Source: Desulfobacteraceae bacterium | Lineage (GTDB): Bacteria > Desulfobacterota > Desulfobacteria > Desulfobacterales > Desulfosarcinaceae | Assembly: GCA_013003715.1 (NCBI GenBank) | Contig: JABDIN010000033.1 | Location: forward strand, 97,626-161,625 | Length of the DNA: 64,000 nt | Direction: 5' to 3' | Shown here: positions 27,184 to 35,908 of the stretch, piece by piece | Numbering within the stretch: the first letter of the stretch is position 1 | Layout: every line of letters begins with the position of its first letter | The notes under the pieces: generated by a model | Told to the model about the DNA's origin: nothing | What the model saw: only the letters and a program-made list of their open reading frames with translations | The model's database searches: none | Program-made: the position numbers and the translations under genes

Positions 27184-28314
27184 ATGCGCAAAATCAAACC
27201 TTTTGCCATAGAGCGATACTTCTCCAGGTATGAATTCAGTGCCCGGTATCTTCTTTCGTGCTCGGACTGTGAACCCTATGCCATGGCCGATATCCTGGAA
27301 ATGGCGGATCCCGAAATCCGGAAACTCTGGGACAATCTATCCTTGTCGTATACGGAAACAACCGGCCATCCGCTCCTGCGTGATGCCATTGCCGCGACAT
27401 ATGACGGTATCGGCCCGGAAGACGTACTCGTTATGGCACCTGAGGAAGCCATTTTTTTAGCCATGCATGCCTTGCTTTCCCCGGGTGATCACGTGGTGTG
27501 TACTTTCCCCGGATATCAAAGTCTGTATGAAATCGCACGATCCATCGGCTGTGAGTTGTCCTTCTGGAAAGCCGACGAAGCCTGGGGGTGGGAATTCTGC
27601 GTTCAGGACCTGGCTGAACTGGTGCGGAAGGATACCCGCCTGGTGATTGCCAATTTTCCGCATAACCCCACGGGTTTTGTCCCGTCACAAAAACAATATT
27701 CGGAGATCATCGATCTGACAAAGGCGGCAAACGCATATCTTTTTTCTGATGAGATGTATCGATGCCTTGAATTCGAATCGCGGCAAACATTACCGGCAGC
27801 CTGCACGCGGTACGAAAATGCGGTGTCTCTTTCGGGCCTTTCCAAAGCTTACGGTCTTCCCGGTTTACGAACGGGTTGGCTGGCCACGCGAAACCAAGAT
27901 GTCCGCGATCGGGTGTCACGGCTCAGGGATTATACAACGATATGCGGCAGCGCTCCCGGAGAGATTTTATCAATTATCGCGCTGCACAGCAGGGATCGAA
28001 TTCTCGGGGATCAATTATCACGGGTTCGTAAAAATGCCGGGCTTGTGGCATCCTTTGTCTCAGGTTTCGACCAGTTCCTCCAACTCAGTCCGGCCATGGG
28101 CGGCTCCATTTGCTTCCCACGGGTTCTATCTCATACGGATACAACGCGGTTTTGCAAAGATCTGGTCGAGGAGACCGGTATTATGCTGGTGCCGTCCAGT
28201 TTGTTCGATTATGGCGACCGGCATGTGCGGATCGGCTTTGGCCGTGAGGATCTGCCACAGGTGCTTGACCGGTTCGGGGCCTATTTGGCCGACCGTTATC
28301 GCGATAACCGTTAA
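27184..28314 (+). CDS. PLP-dependent class I/II aminotransferase
   Basis: 376 residues of fold-type I. The PLP-binding pattern includes LIANFPHNPTGFVP (NPTG), LFSDEMYRCLEF (the Asp-Glu-x-Tyr element), and SGLSKAYGLPGLRTGWLAT with the Schiff-base lysine. A late HVRIGFGRED carries the carboxylate-binding Arg. The substrate cannot be read. GAGG lies 8 bases before the ATG at 27184, so the upstream in-frame start at 27154 is not preferred. It may be cotranscribed with the ICMT-like gene 38 bp downstream. Confidence 0.9.
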   Translation: MRKIKPFAIERYFSRYEFSARYLLSCSDCEPYAMADILEMADPEIRKLWDNLSLSYTETTGHPLLRDAIAATYDGIGPEDVLVMAPEEAIFLAMHALLSPGDHVVCTFPGYQSLYEIARSIGCELSFWKADEAWGWEFCVQDLAELVRKDTRLVIANFPHNPTGFVPSQKQYSEIIDLTKAANAYLFSDEMYRCLEFESRQTLPAACTRYENAVSLSGLSKAYGLPGLRTGWLATRNQDVRDRVSRLRDYTTICGSAPGEILSIIALHSRDRILGDQLSRVRKNAGLVASFVSGFDQFLQLSPAMGGSICFPRVLSHTDTTRFCKDLVEETGIMLVPSSLFDYGDRHVRIGFGREDLPQVLDRFGAYLADRYRDNR

Positions 28315-28352
28315 ATTCAAATTATGGATTTTAACTGCTGAGGGTTCAAGTC

Positions 28353-28922
28353 ATGACCGTGAAAACGAGATGGATTGATTTTTTATACCGGACCGCCACC
28401 GGCAGCCGGAAGATCAGGTATTTATACACCCCCGTGGGTGCACTGATTTATGGTTCGTTCATCGTTTTGTTCATGGTCGCCTCTTTAGTTTTGGATCGCT
28501 GGCTCCAGTTACCAACACTGATCGACAAACCGCTGAATCTCATCATTTCCCTCCCTGTTCTTGGTTTTTCGATAGTCATGATCGGATGGTCCGTGGCCCA
28601 TTTTATGGCCGTCAAAGGAACCCCGGTTCCGTTGAATCCACCGCCTAAACTGGTGAATACAGGGCCATATGCCGTGGTGCGGAATCCGATGTTGACCGGC
28701 GTTTTCGGCCTTTTATTCGGCGTCGGCTTCTGGTACGGCTCTGTGTTCCTGACCTTGTTCTTTGCGCCCCTGTTTACGGTATTGAATGTGTGGGAACTCA
28801 AAGCCATTGAGGAACCGGAGCTGATAAAACGGCTGGGGGCGGATTATATTGAATACCGGGAAATGACCCCCATGTTTTTTCCTGCCATCCGAAAAAAAGA
28901 TCGACATTTATCACATGACTGA
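28353..28922 (+). CDS. ICMT/PEMT-like membrane methyltransferase
   Basis: 189 residues with four or five membrane helices. The conserved C-terminal part reads LVNTGPYAVVRNPMLTGVFGLLFGVGFWYGS, then ELKAIEEPELIKRLGADYIEYREMTPMFFP. This is the signature of the isoprenylcysteine carboxyl methyltransferase / phospholipid methyltransferase group, with the SAM-binding GPYxxVRNPM and Glu-Glu-Pro segments. It methylates a lipid or small hydrophobic substrate in the inner membrane. The substrate is unknown. Confidence 0.85.
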   Translation: MTVKTRWIDFLYRTATGSRKIRYLYTPVGALIYGSFIVLFMVASLVLDRWLQLPTLIDKPLNLIISLPVLGFSIVMIGWSVAHFMAVKGTPVPLNPPPKLVNTGPYAVVRNPMLTGVFGLLFGVGFWYGSVFLTLFFAPLFTVLNVWELKAIEEPELIKRLGADYIEYREMTPMFFPAIRKKDRHLSHD

Positions 28923-29373
28923 ATGACGTGGCATATTCGATAGTCGAAACAGTGAAAAGGGACTCAGCTCTTGAATATGGCGCCGGCTAGTGGTAATACG
29001 TTCTTGATTGTTTATGTTGTCTCTGATGAATTTATCCCCATATCACGCTTATCAGAGATATCCAAATCGCATCGTTTGCAGGCAACGCATACATCATCTA
29101 ATGGGATTGACCGAAGAGAAGCATAAGAAAAAGCCCTTTGGTCTTGAAGATCCAAAGTTCCGACTCACGTTCCATTTGACCCATTTTAATTACCTGATTT
29201 TCAAGTGGATGGATTCAATTTTTCATCGGCTTCCGGTGATTACATTGAATCCCGTCTGTTTGTTCAGCGGTTCCACCGCATGGGCTTCACTATTTAGCAA
29301 ATTGTCAGGATGCTTCTACCGAGCTAAGCGAAGCTATCCTTAAATATTATCTATCCGGACAGGAGGTACTCCA
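28923..29373. other. Intergenic region upstream of the ABC transporter
   Basis: About 450 bases. One 111-codon frame (29008-29343, plus) has unusual composition, no ribosome site and no recognisable motif, so it is not called. The transporter's GGAGG ribosome site lies at the right end. Confidence 0.45.
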
Positions 29374-30633
29374 ATGAAGCAATCGATCAGATTTTTCGGC
29401 TTTGTGCTGTTGGCATTGATGTTGATTTCGGGGACAACCGTTGCTGAAAAGAAAGTGGTCACCGTCTTCGGCCCTTTCCAGGAACCCGAATCCACTCGGT
29501 TTGAGGCGGCTTATAAAGTTTTTGAGGAGAGAACGGGGATCGATGTTGTCTATACCCCATCCCGTGATTTTGAAACCTTGATTTTTGTCCGTGTGGAAGG
29601 CGGCGACCCGCCGGATATCGCAGCACTGCCGCAGCCCGGATTGATGTACCGGTTTGCCAAAAAACAACAGATCAAACCGTTGTGGCCGGAAGCCGTCAGC
29701 CTTGTGGAAAAAAATTACAGCCCGGTCTGGAAAGAGTTGGGTTCTTATGAGGGAACGCCATATGGGATATATCACCGGGTTAATGTAAAAAGCCTTGTCT
29801 GGTATCCGAAAAAAGCGTGGGAAAAAGCCGGATATCAACCACCGACCACATGGGCTGAAATGGAAACGCTTTGCGGAAAAATGATTAAAAACGGTCACAC
29901 GCCATGGGCTATCGGCGTAAAAAGCGGGGGGGCCACCGGGTGGCCGGCTACGGACTGGATGGAGGATATCATGCTGCGGACCGCCGGTCCGGAGGTATAT
30001 GATAAATGGATCACCCACGACATTCCATTTGATGACCCTGCGGTTAAGCGTGCAGCCGAAATAATGCTCAACATCTGGAGGGACCCCAAAATGGTCTACG
30101 GCGGGGCCATGGGTATACTGAACACCTCCTTTGGCGATGCTCCCAAAGTTATGTTCGAAGATCCGCCCAAAGCATGGATGCATCGGCAAGGCAATTTCAT
30201 CACCGGTTTTTTCCCTAAAAAGATTCAGGACAACTTAGCGGACGAGGTTGGTGTTTTTGGTCTTCCTTCCATCGAACCCCAATGGGGATTACCTGTACTC
30301 GGTGGCGGGGATCAATACGTAATGTTCAGTGATCGCCCGGAAGTCCGTCAATTTATGGAATTTCTGGCCACCGCGGAATCCGGGGAGGCCTGGGCCAGAG
30401 CCGGTGGAGCACTTTTCCCCCACAAAGGCCAAAATCTGGATGCCTACCCGGACAAGCTTACCCGAATCCAGGCAGAGATGCTGTTGAATGCTGAGGTTTT
30501 CCGTTTTGACGCGTCTGATATGATGCCGGCCAAAGTCGGCGCCGGGTCATTCTGGAGAGGCATGGTGGATTTAGTCGGGGGCAAGAAAACGGACAGCGTT
30601 CTCAGGAAAATTGAAAAGAGTTGGCCCAAATAA
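29374..30633 (+). CDS. ABC transporter sugar-binding protein, alpha-glucoside type
   Basis: 419 residues with a Sec signal peptide (FFGFVLLALMLISGTTVAEK) and no lipobox Cys. It belongs to the family 1 extracellular solute-binding proteins. VVTVFGPFQEPESTRFEAAYKVFEERTGIDVVY and VEGGDPPDIAALPQPGLMYRFAKK match the AglE/GgtB-like subgroup that binds alpha-glucosides or glucosylglycerol. GTPYGIYHRVNVKSLVWYPK, WPATDWMEDIML and AKVGAGSFWRGMVDLV continue that pattern. AGGAGGT precedes the ATG. Two permeases and an ATPase follow. Compatible-solute uptake is a reasonable reading. Confidence 0.88.
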   Translation: MKQSIRFFGFVLLALMLISGTTVAEKKVVTVFGPFQEPESTRFEAAYKVFEERTGIDVVYTPSRDFETLIFVRVEGGDPPDIAALPQPGLMYRFAKKQQIKPLWPEAVSLVEKNYSPVWKELGSYEGTPYGIYHRVNVKSLVWYPKKAWEKAGYQPPTTWAEMETLCGKMIKNGHTPWAIGVKSGGATGWPATDWMEDIMLRTAGPEVYDKWITHDIPFDDPAVKRAAEIMLNIWRDPKMVYGGAMGILNTSFGDAPKVMFEDPPKAWMHRQGNFITGFFPKKIQDNLADEVGVFGLPSIEPQWGLPVLGGGDQYVMFSDRPEVRQFMEFLATAESGEAWARAGGALFPHKGQNLDAYPDKLTRIQAEMLLNAEVFRFDASDMMPAKVGAGSFWRGMVDLVGGKKTDSVLRKIEKSWPK

Positions 30634-30673
30634 CCGGTGATCCGGTTGGATTTATGCTGATGAAAAAAAGAGA

Positions 30674-30711
30674 GAGGTGGACATCGTCATACAACACATG
30701 ATGTCCGCCTC
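30674..30711 (+). promoter_or_regulatory. Intercistronic hairpin between binding protein and permease genes
   Basis: GAGGTGGACATC pairs with GATGTCCGCCTC over 12 bp (one G-U pair on the plus strand) around a 14-base loop. It has no T-run. Such structures protect the upstream message and raise binding-protein levels over the permeases. Confidence 0.6.
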
Positions 30712-30740
30712 ATTTAACCTTCCGGACCATGGAGTTTGAA

Positions 30741-31847
30741 ATGACTCAAGAACGAACGGAAGATCGCCTTTTGCAAAAAGCTCTTGTCGGTGTGGGCCGG
30801 CTGTTTTTTACCTTGTTTGTGCCGGTAACCGCTTTTTTTATTTTCTTTAAAATATTTATTTTCCTCAGGGATGGGAACGCCCCCCAGTTGGTGATGACCC
30901 TCATCGCCATCGTCTGGGGGGTGGGTGGTGTCGCCGCTCTTTATTTTCTCGGCTATTGGTTGATTTCAAAATTGTCCGGCAAATGGAACAAGTCGCTCCT
31001 GCCGTATCTCTTTGTGGGGCCGGCACTGGTCATCCTGGCATGGTACCTCTTCATTCCGACGCTTCGCAGCCTGTATTTGAGTTTTTTCAACGACACGTCC
31101 ATGGAATTCGTCGGACTGGCGAATTTCCTGTATTGTTTCACGGACGAAGACATGTTGATCTCATACCGGAACAACCTGATTTGGTTGATCGTCGGCACTT
31201 CTTTTGCTTCGGGATTCGGGTTGCTGATCGCCATTCTGGCGGACCGGTCAAAATTCGAGAAGATATCGAAAATACTAATCTTTTTACCGATGGCGATCTC
31301 GTTTGTGGGGGCCGGGGTGATCTGGCGCTTTGTATACGAGTATAAACCCGCCGGAGAAGATCAGATCGGACTGCTCAACGCCATTTATACGGCGTTTGGC
31401 GGGACACCCCAGGCCTGGCTCATGATTCAACCCTGGAATACCGTTTTCCTGGTATTCATCATGGTCTGGATGTGGACGGGCTATGCCATGGTGATTTACT
31501 CGGCCGCCATCAAAGGTGTTCCCGTATCTTTGATTGAAGCCGGCAGGGTTGACGGTGCCGGTGAAATCCGGATCATTGCGGCCATCACCATCCCTTACAT
31601 CAAGGGGACGATCATTGCCGTGTCCACCACCATTCTGATCATTACCTTAAAAATTTTCGACATCGTCTATACAATGACCGGCGGCCTGTTCGATACGGAC
31701 GTTGTGGCCAGCATGCAGTACAAACAGATGTTTGCCCAGCACGATTTCGGTATGGGGTCGGCCATCGCCGTTTTGCTTTTTATCGCCATCATTCCGGTCA
31801 TGTATCTCAACCTGCGTCAATTCGGCCAACAGGAAGGATTCAAATGA
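30741..31847 (+). CDS. ABC sugar transporter permease, AglF-like
   Basis: 368 residues, eight predicted membrane helices. The binding-protein-dependent permease domain occupies about residues 155-360, with the EAA loop reading ASLIEAGRVDGAGEIRIIAAITIPYIKG-like (VSLIEAGRVDGAGEIR seen). The N-terminal extension with two helices is typical of AglF/MalF-type permeases. The ATG at 30741 has GGAG 6 bases before it; an in-frame ATG at 30729 lacks a good site. The stop overlaps the next start (ATGA). Confidence 0.88.
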   Translation: MTQERTEDRLLQKALVGVGRLFFTLFVPVTAFFIFFKIFIFLRDGNAPQLVMTLIAIVWGVGGVAALYFLGYWLISKLSGKWNKSLLPYLFVGPALVILAWYLFIPTLRSLYLSFFNDTSMEFVGLANFLYCFTDEDMLISYRNNLIWLIVGTSFASGFGLLIAILADRSKFEKISKILIFLPMAISFVGAGVIWRFVYEYKPAGEDQIGLLNAIYTAFGGTPQAWLMIQPWNTVFLVFIMVWMWTGYAMVIYSAAIKGVPVSLIEAGRVDGAGEIRIIAAITIPYIKGTIIAVSTTILIITLKIFDIVYTMTGGLFDTDVVASMQYKQMFAQHDFGMGSAIAVLLFIAIIPVMYLNLRQFGQQEGFK

Positions 31848-32749
31848 AAAAACGCAAACAGCGGGTCAATTCCTTTATGGTCAACGGACTGCTGCTATTT
31901 CTCTGCCTGGTTTGGACGGTGCCGACATTCGGTCTCCTGATGACCTCTTTCCGGGACCGGGATGTGGTGAGTAAAACCGGTTGGTGGACCGTTTTTACCC
32001 GGCCGGATCAAGCCGAGTTGACCTTGGACAACTATGAGCAGGTGTTGTCCGGTAAAACCATCACCCTGGTGGATAGCAAGGGCAATCAGCAGACCGTCAA
32101 GGGGGATAACCTGACACGGGCATTTCTCAACAGCTTGACGGTTTCTATCCCCGCGGTGGTTATCCCCATATTGATCGCTTCCTTCGCGGCCTATGGTTTT
32201 GCCTGGATGGATTTTCCGGGCCGAAAAGTTTTTTTCATCCTTGTTGTTGCACTGCTGGTGGTGCCGCTCCAGATATCCCTGATCCCTTTGCTCCGCGACT
32301 ATGGCCGGCTGGAACTCACCGGCACCTTTCTGGCCATATGGCTGGCCCATACCGGGTTCGGGCTCCCGCTATCCGTCTACCTGATGTATAATTACATCAG
32401 TCAATTGCCCCGGAGCATCATCGAATCGGCCATTATTGACGGCTGTTCTCATTTCGGGGTGTTCTGGAAACTGATACTGCCGTTATCAGTGCCGGCGATC
32501 GCGTCTCTGGCGATTTTTCAATTCCTCTGGGTGTGGAATGATCTGCTGGTGGCACTGGTTTTCATCGGGAGTAAACCCGGTGTGGAAGTATTGACCCAGC
32601 GGCTGCTGTATCTGATCGGTTCCAGGGGACAGGACTGGCACCTGCTTTGCGCCGGGGCATTCATCTCCATGGCGCTCCCATTGATGGTTTTTATATCACT
32701 CCAACGGTATTTTGTTCGCGGGCTGTTAGCGGGATCGGTAAAGGGATAG
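31844..32749 (+). CDS. ABC sugar transporter permease, AglG-like
   Basis: 301 residues with six membrane helices of the MalG type. The N-terminal FLCLVWTVPTFGLLMTSFRDRDVV pattern is typical of the second permease. The EAA loop reads RSIIESAIIDGCSHFGVFWKLILPLSVPAI. An inserted periplasmic segment between helices 1 and 2 (residues 45-95) is characteristic of AglG/GgtD relatives. It starts inside the end of the aglF-like gene and ends 53 bases before the ATPase gene. Confidence 0.9.
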   Translation: MKKRKQRVNSFMVNGLLLFLCLVWTVPTFGLLMTSFRDRDVVSKTGWWTVFTRPDQAELTLDNYEQVLSGKTITLVDSKGNQQTVKGDNLTRAFLNSLTVSIPAVVIPILIASFAAYGFAWMDFPGRKVFFILVVALLVVPLQISLIPLLRDYGRLELTGTFLAIWLAHTGFGLPLSVYLMYNYISQLPRSIIESAIIDGCSHFGVFWKLILPLSVPAIASLAIFQFLWVWNDLLVALVFIGSKPGVEVLTQRLLYLIGSRGQDWHLLCAGAFISMALPLMVFISLQRYFVRGLLAGSVKG

Positions 32750-32802
32750 CCAGATGCTGATAGTCTGGAAATGAAAAACTACAGATCTCACGAGGAGAAC
32801 AC

Positions 32803-33921
32803 ATGGCTGGTGTAAGACTTGAAAAAATCGAAAAAACATATCCCAATGGATTCAAGGCGGTTCACGGTATCGACCTGGATATCAGGGATGGTGAATTTAT
32901 GGTGCTGGTGGGCCCGTCGGGATGTGCAAAATCCACAACCCTGCGCATGGTGGCGGGGCTCGAGGAAATCAGCGGTGGAAAAGTTCTGATCGGTGATCGT
33001 CTGGTGAATGATGTCGAACCCAAGGATCGTGATATCGCCATGGTATTCCAGAACTACGCGCTCTATCCGCATATGACCGTATATAAAAATATGTCCTGGG
33101 TCCTCAAACTGAAAAAAAAGCCTGCCGATGAAATCGATCGGCGTGTGCGCCAGGCCGCCGACATCCTCGGACTTACGGACATGCTGGACCGCAAGCCTAA
33201 ACAATTGTCCGGCGGCCAGATGCAGCGTGTGGCCGTTGGGCGGGCCATTGTCCGGTCTCCCAAGGTGTTTCTGTTTGACGAGCCGCTGTCCAATCTTGAC
33301 GCGAAACTTCGGGTCCAGATGCGCGTGGAAATCTCACGGCTGCACACCAAATTGAAAAATACCATGATCTATGTCACCCACGACCAGGTGGAGGCCATGA
33401 CCATGGGTGATCGCATCTGCGTAATGGAATTGGGCCGGATCAAGCAGGTGGATACCCCTACCAATTTGTATCGGTATCCGGCAAACACCTTCGTGGCCGG
33501 ATTTATCGGTTCCCCGTCCATGAATATCGTGAGCGCAAGACTGAATTTTGACGGTGACACCTGCTATGTCGATTCCCAAAACCTTCACCTAAGGATTCCG
33601 GACGATATCGGAAAGAAGGTGAGACAATATGACGGGAAGGCGATTTATTTCGGTATTCGTCCCGAACATATACATGCCCGGGAAACGAATCCGGAGGCCG
33701 CCGATAACTTTTTCAACATGGAAGTGTCCGTCGTGGAAAACATGGGAAACGAGGTCTATCTCTATTTTACACCCGGAAACAGTCAATACATCGCGCGCAT
33801 TGATCCGGACATCCCGGTCCGGTCCGGAGACAGCCATGAGATGTGGCTCGATACCAATTACATTCACCTGTTTGATGGTGAAACAAAAGAAAACCTGATC
33901 TATAAGCCTAAAACGCAATAA
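32803..33921 (+). CDS. ABC sugar transporter ATPase, MalK/UgpC/AglK type
   Basis: 372 residues. Walker A GPSGCAKSTT (Ala replacing the usual Gly before Lys), Q-loop MVFQNYALYPHMTVYKN, signature LSGGQMQRVAVGRAI, Walker B VFLFDEPLSNLDAKLR and H-loop YVTHDQVEAMTMGDR are all present. The C-terminal OB-fold (TOBE) domain of about 130 residues includes IYFGIRPEHIHARE. It energises the two permeases. AGGAG precedes the ATG. Confidence 0.93.
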   Translation: MAGVRLEKIEKTYPNGFKAVHGIDLDIRDGEFMVLVGPSGCAKSTTLRMVAGLEEISGGKVLIGDRLVNDVEPKDRDIAMVFQNYALYPHMTVYKNMSWVLKLKKKPADEIDRRVRQAADILGLTDMLDRKPKQLSGGQMQRVAVGRAIVRSPKVFLFDEPLSNLDAKLRVQMRVEISRLHTKLKNTMIYVTHDQVEAMTMGDRICVMELGRIKQVDTPTNLYRYPANTFVAGFIGSPSMNIVSARLNFDGDTCYVDSQNLHLRIPDDIGKKVRQYDGKAIYFGIRPEHIHARETNPEAADNFFNMEVSVVENMGNEVYLYFTPGNSQYIARIDPDIPVRSGDSHEMWLDTNYIHLFDGETKENLIYKPKTQ

Positions 33922-33932
33922 CCAGAAATGAT

Positions 33933-34385
33933 TCAGGTCTGTACGGCAGAAGCCGGTGCCTTTTTGTGACCCCCTATCCATATACCTGAAACTAAGAGTG
34001 CTATTCCGATAGTGGTCGTATAGAGATTTGATATCTTGCCATTGACCGCGTCGATAATCGTTCCGAGAATTATTTGCCCGGCAATCAATAGCACGGTAGC
34101 CGTCGTAGCCCCTATCTTCGGCATCACCCAGCTGTTCAGGGCTACATAGCCGGCACCTATGAATCCCCCTAAAAACAGGTACAAAGGAACCCCTCCGATA
34201 TCAAGAGGCGCTCCTATGGCGTGAAACGGCATGAGAAGGGCTAAAAATAGAAAGCCGATAAAGTGGTTCCAAACAGCTGAGCCAACCCCGGAAACATGCA
34301 GACCCAGCTTTGCGTTGATGATCCTCGTCGTTACAATTAAAAGTCCATTGAAGAATGCTAATACTAACATGTAAGCCGGTATCAT
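33933..34385 (-). CDS. YdcZ-type (DUF606) DMT-family membrane protein A
   Basis: 150 residues with five membrane helices, the half-size form of the drug/metabolite transporter superfamily (DUF606). MLVLAFFNGLLIVTTRIINAKLG opens the repeat. PLYLFLGGFIGAGYVALNSWVMPKIGATTATVLLIAGQIILG is the conserved family core. It starts 11 bases after the stop of a second YdcZ-type gene. Such pairs are thought to form a heterodimeric carrier, as in other paired small DMT proteins. The substrate is unknown. A divergent MarR gene probably controls both. Confidence 0.85.
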   Translation of the reverse strand: MIPAYMLVLAFFNGLLIVTTRIINAKLGLHVSGVGSAVWNHFIGFLFLALLMPFHAIGAPLDIGGVPLYLFLGGFIGAGYVALNSWVMPKIGATTATVLLIAGQIILGTIIDAVNGKISNLYTTTIGIALLVSGIWIGGHKKAPASAVQT

Positions 34386-34395
34386 CTGTCACCTC

Positions 34396-34842
34396 TTAAT
34401 AAAAAACAATTAAAAGCGAACCCGCTAAAATTAAAATTACTTGCAGAATATCACGCAGGTGTATTTTCCTTTTTGCCATACCCAGCCAACCTCCAAAATC
34501 GAATAGAATGGCAAACAAGGTTTGGCCCAAAATCATCAGGGACAGACTGCCGACAAGCCCGATACTTGAATTGACCGTAATATTTGCAATAACAACAATC
34601 AATGCCCCAATGACGCCTGCAAAGTATGACCACTTGGGCGCATCAGGCGTGTAAGGGAAATACGTTTTACTTTTAGACAGGTATTTCCAGAGGAACCAGC
34701 TGCCGAATATTCCCACAAAATGGGCGATCAAAGAGGACCAGGCAGGGGAGGTATGTCGGGATAATTCGCCATTGATATAAATCATAATGGCAAGTAACCC
34801 CCCTGATGTTACGGCAGCGCTTGGATATATGCGTTTATTCAT
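34396..34842 (-). CDS. YdcZ-type (DUF606) DMT-family membrane protein B
   Basis: 148 residues, five membrane helices, same family as its downstream neighbour: LLAIMIYINGELSRHTSPAWSSLIAHFVGIFGSWFLW, then FAGVIGALIVVIANITVNSSIGLVGSLSLMILGQTLFAILFDFGGWLG. It is the first gene of the two-gene unit and faces the MarR gene across 191 bases holding two operator-like palindromes. Confidence 0.85.
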   Translation of the reverse strand: MNKRIYPSAAVTSGGLLAIMIYINGELSRHTSPAWSSLIAHFVGIFGSWFLWKYLSKSKTYFPYTPDAPKWSYFAGVIGALIVVIANITVNSSIGLVGSLSLMILGQTLFAILFDFGGWLGMAKRKIHLRDILQVILILAGSLLIVFY

Positions 34843-34948
34843 CGTTTTTTCATGCCCATTTGAATGGATCTTAGTTTCCCATGTTTAGGATTGAGCCTGG
34901 AGATCGGCCACGTTGTTTAGCTCCACACAAAGTAAGCTAATATAAAGA

Positions 34949-34964
34949 TTCTTGATGTCAAGAA
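34949..34964. promoter_or_regulatory. MarR-type operator 1
   Basis: The inverted repeat TTCTTGATGTCAAGAA (7-bp arms, 2-base centre) lies in the divergent region between the YdcZ pair and the MarR gene. Confidence 0.6.
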
Positions 34965-34989
34965 AGAATGTGACCATTTTGCCTGCATG

Positions 34990-35002
34990 TCAAGATTCTT
35001 GA
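34990..35002. promoter_or_regulatory. MarR-type operator 2
   Basis: TCAAGATTCTTGA (6-bp arms, 1-base centre) repeats the same half-site TCAAGA as operator 1, 26 bases further on and about 32 bases before the MarR start. Confidence 0.6.
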
Positions 35003-35033
35003 TTTCAACCTATTTTCCATTGTGCTATAAGAT

Positions 35034-35531
35034 ATGATTATGAAAAACGATCACGTTGATTATATTCTGGCGCAATGGGCAAGGGAAAAACCCGGACTGG
35101 ATACATCGCCAATGGCTGTTATTGGAAGGATTTCAAGGATTTCACGCCATTTTGACAAATTGCTTCAACAATTTTATTCTCAATTCGGATTGAATGGTGG
35201 AGAGTTTGATGTTCTTGCCACCCTGCGGCGTTCGGGTCGACCGTATCAGTTGACGCCCACTCAATTGTTTAATTCTCTTATGCTTTCTTCGGGAGCCATG
35301 ACTAATCGATTGGATCGGTTGGAAAATGCCGGACTCATCAAACGCACCGCAAACCCAGATGACCGACGCGGTATTTTAGTGAGGTTGACAAGGCAGGGAG
35401 TTGAGTTAATGGAAAAAGCTTATCCGGCCCACATTGCCAACGAACACCAAATACTTTCTATACTCACCGGGGCTGAACGTGAAGTACTGGTTGATTTGCT
35501 CCGAAAGCTACTGCTGTCAATTGAGGATTAA
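35034..35531 (+). CDS. MarR-family transcription regulator
   Basis: 165 residues with the winged helix-turn-helix of MarR: GLNGGEFDVLATLRRSGRPYQLTPTQLFNSLMLSSGAMTNRLDRLENAGLIKRTANPDDRRGILVRLTRQG (the DxRG wing is visible as DDRRG). Flanking helices form the dimer. Two in-frame ATGs (35034 and 35040) are equally usable, and no good ribosome site precedes either. A TATAAG box ends only a few bases upstream, so the message may be nearly leaderless. It most likely represses the divergent YdcZ pair and itself through the two palindromes. Confidence 0.9.
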   Translation: MIMKNDHVDYILAQWAREKPGLDTSPMAVIGRISRISRHFDKLLQQFYSQFGLNGGEFDVLATLRRSGRPYQLTPTQLFNSLMLSSGAMTNRLDRLENAGLIKRTANPDDRRGILVRLTRQGVELMEKAYPAHIANEHQILSILTGAEREVLVDLLRKLLLSIED

Positions 35532-35553
35532 GCGAAAGGCTGACTTCTTATTT

Positions 35554-35596
35554 AGTGTCCATCCAGAGATGCTATTTATGGATGGACACTATTTAA
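35554..35596. repeat. REP-like palindromic repeat, copy A
   Basis: AGTGTCCATCC (35554-35564) and GGATGGACACT (35580-35590) are perfect 11-bp inverted arms. The right half, 35568-35596, recurs at 53819-53847 with two mismatches, and TGTCCATCCAGAGATG recurs in reverse near 43093-43108. The rest of the gap to 35908 holds only a doubtful frame. Confidence 0.55.
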
Positions 35597-35908
35597 TTGC
35601 GTTATCGTTTTGTGGCGAATACCTTCCAACAAGGACACTATGGTACTCAAATTACGTAAAAAAGGGATCACCATCTCAGACCCCTCCTCGTCTGATTCGG
35701 CTGCCATAGTGCTTGATATTGAGGCTGGCCTGGAAACGGACAACCATGATGTTGTTTTCGGTCTTCAAATTATAAACGATCGTATTGAAAAATCACCCCA
35801 CCCGCGTGTCCTCTGCTTCTTCAAAAAAACTTCCCCATCACCATATTTAAAGAATGGAAAAACACACAGGGCTTCCGGTGCAAACCCTGTTACTCTATAG
35901 GGTCGCTG

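Noticed and set aside
29008..29343. 111-codon open frame before the ABC transporter
   Set aside because: No ribosome site, unusual composition and no motif; it fills an otherwise empty regulatory gap.
35610..35900. 96-codon frame after the MarR gene
   Set aside because: No family, no ribosome site, and it begins in the REP-like repeat.
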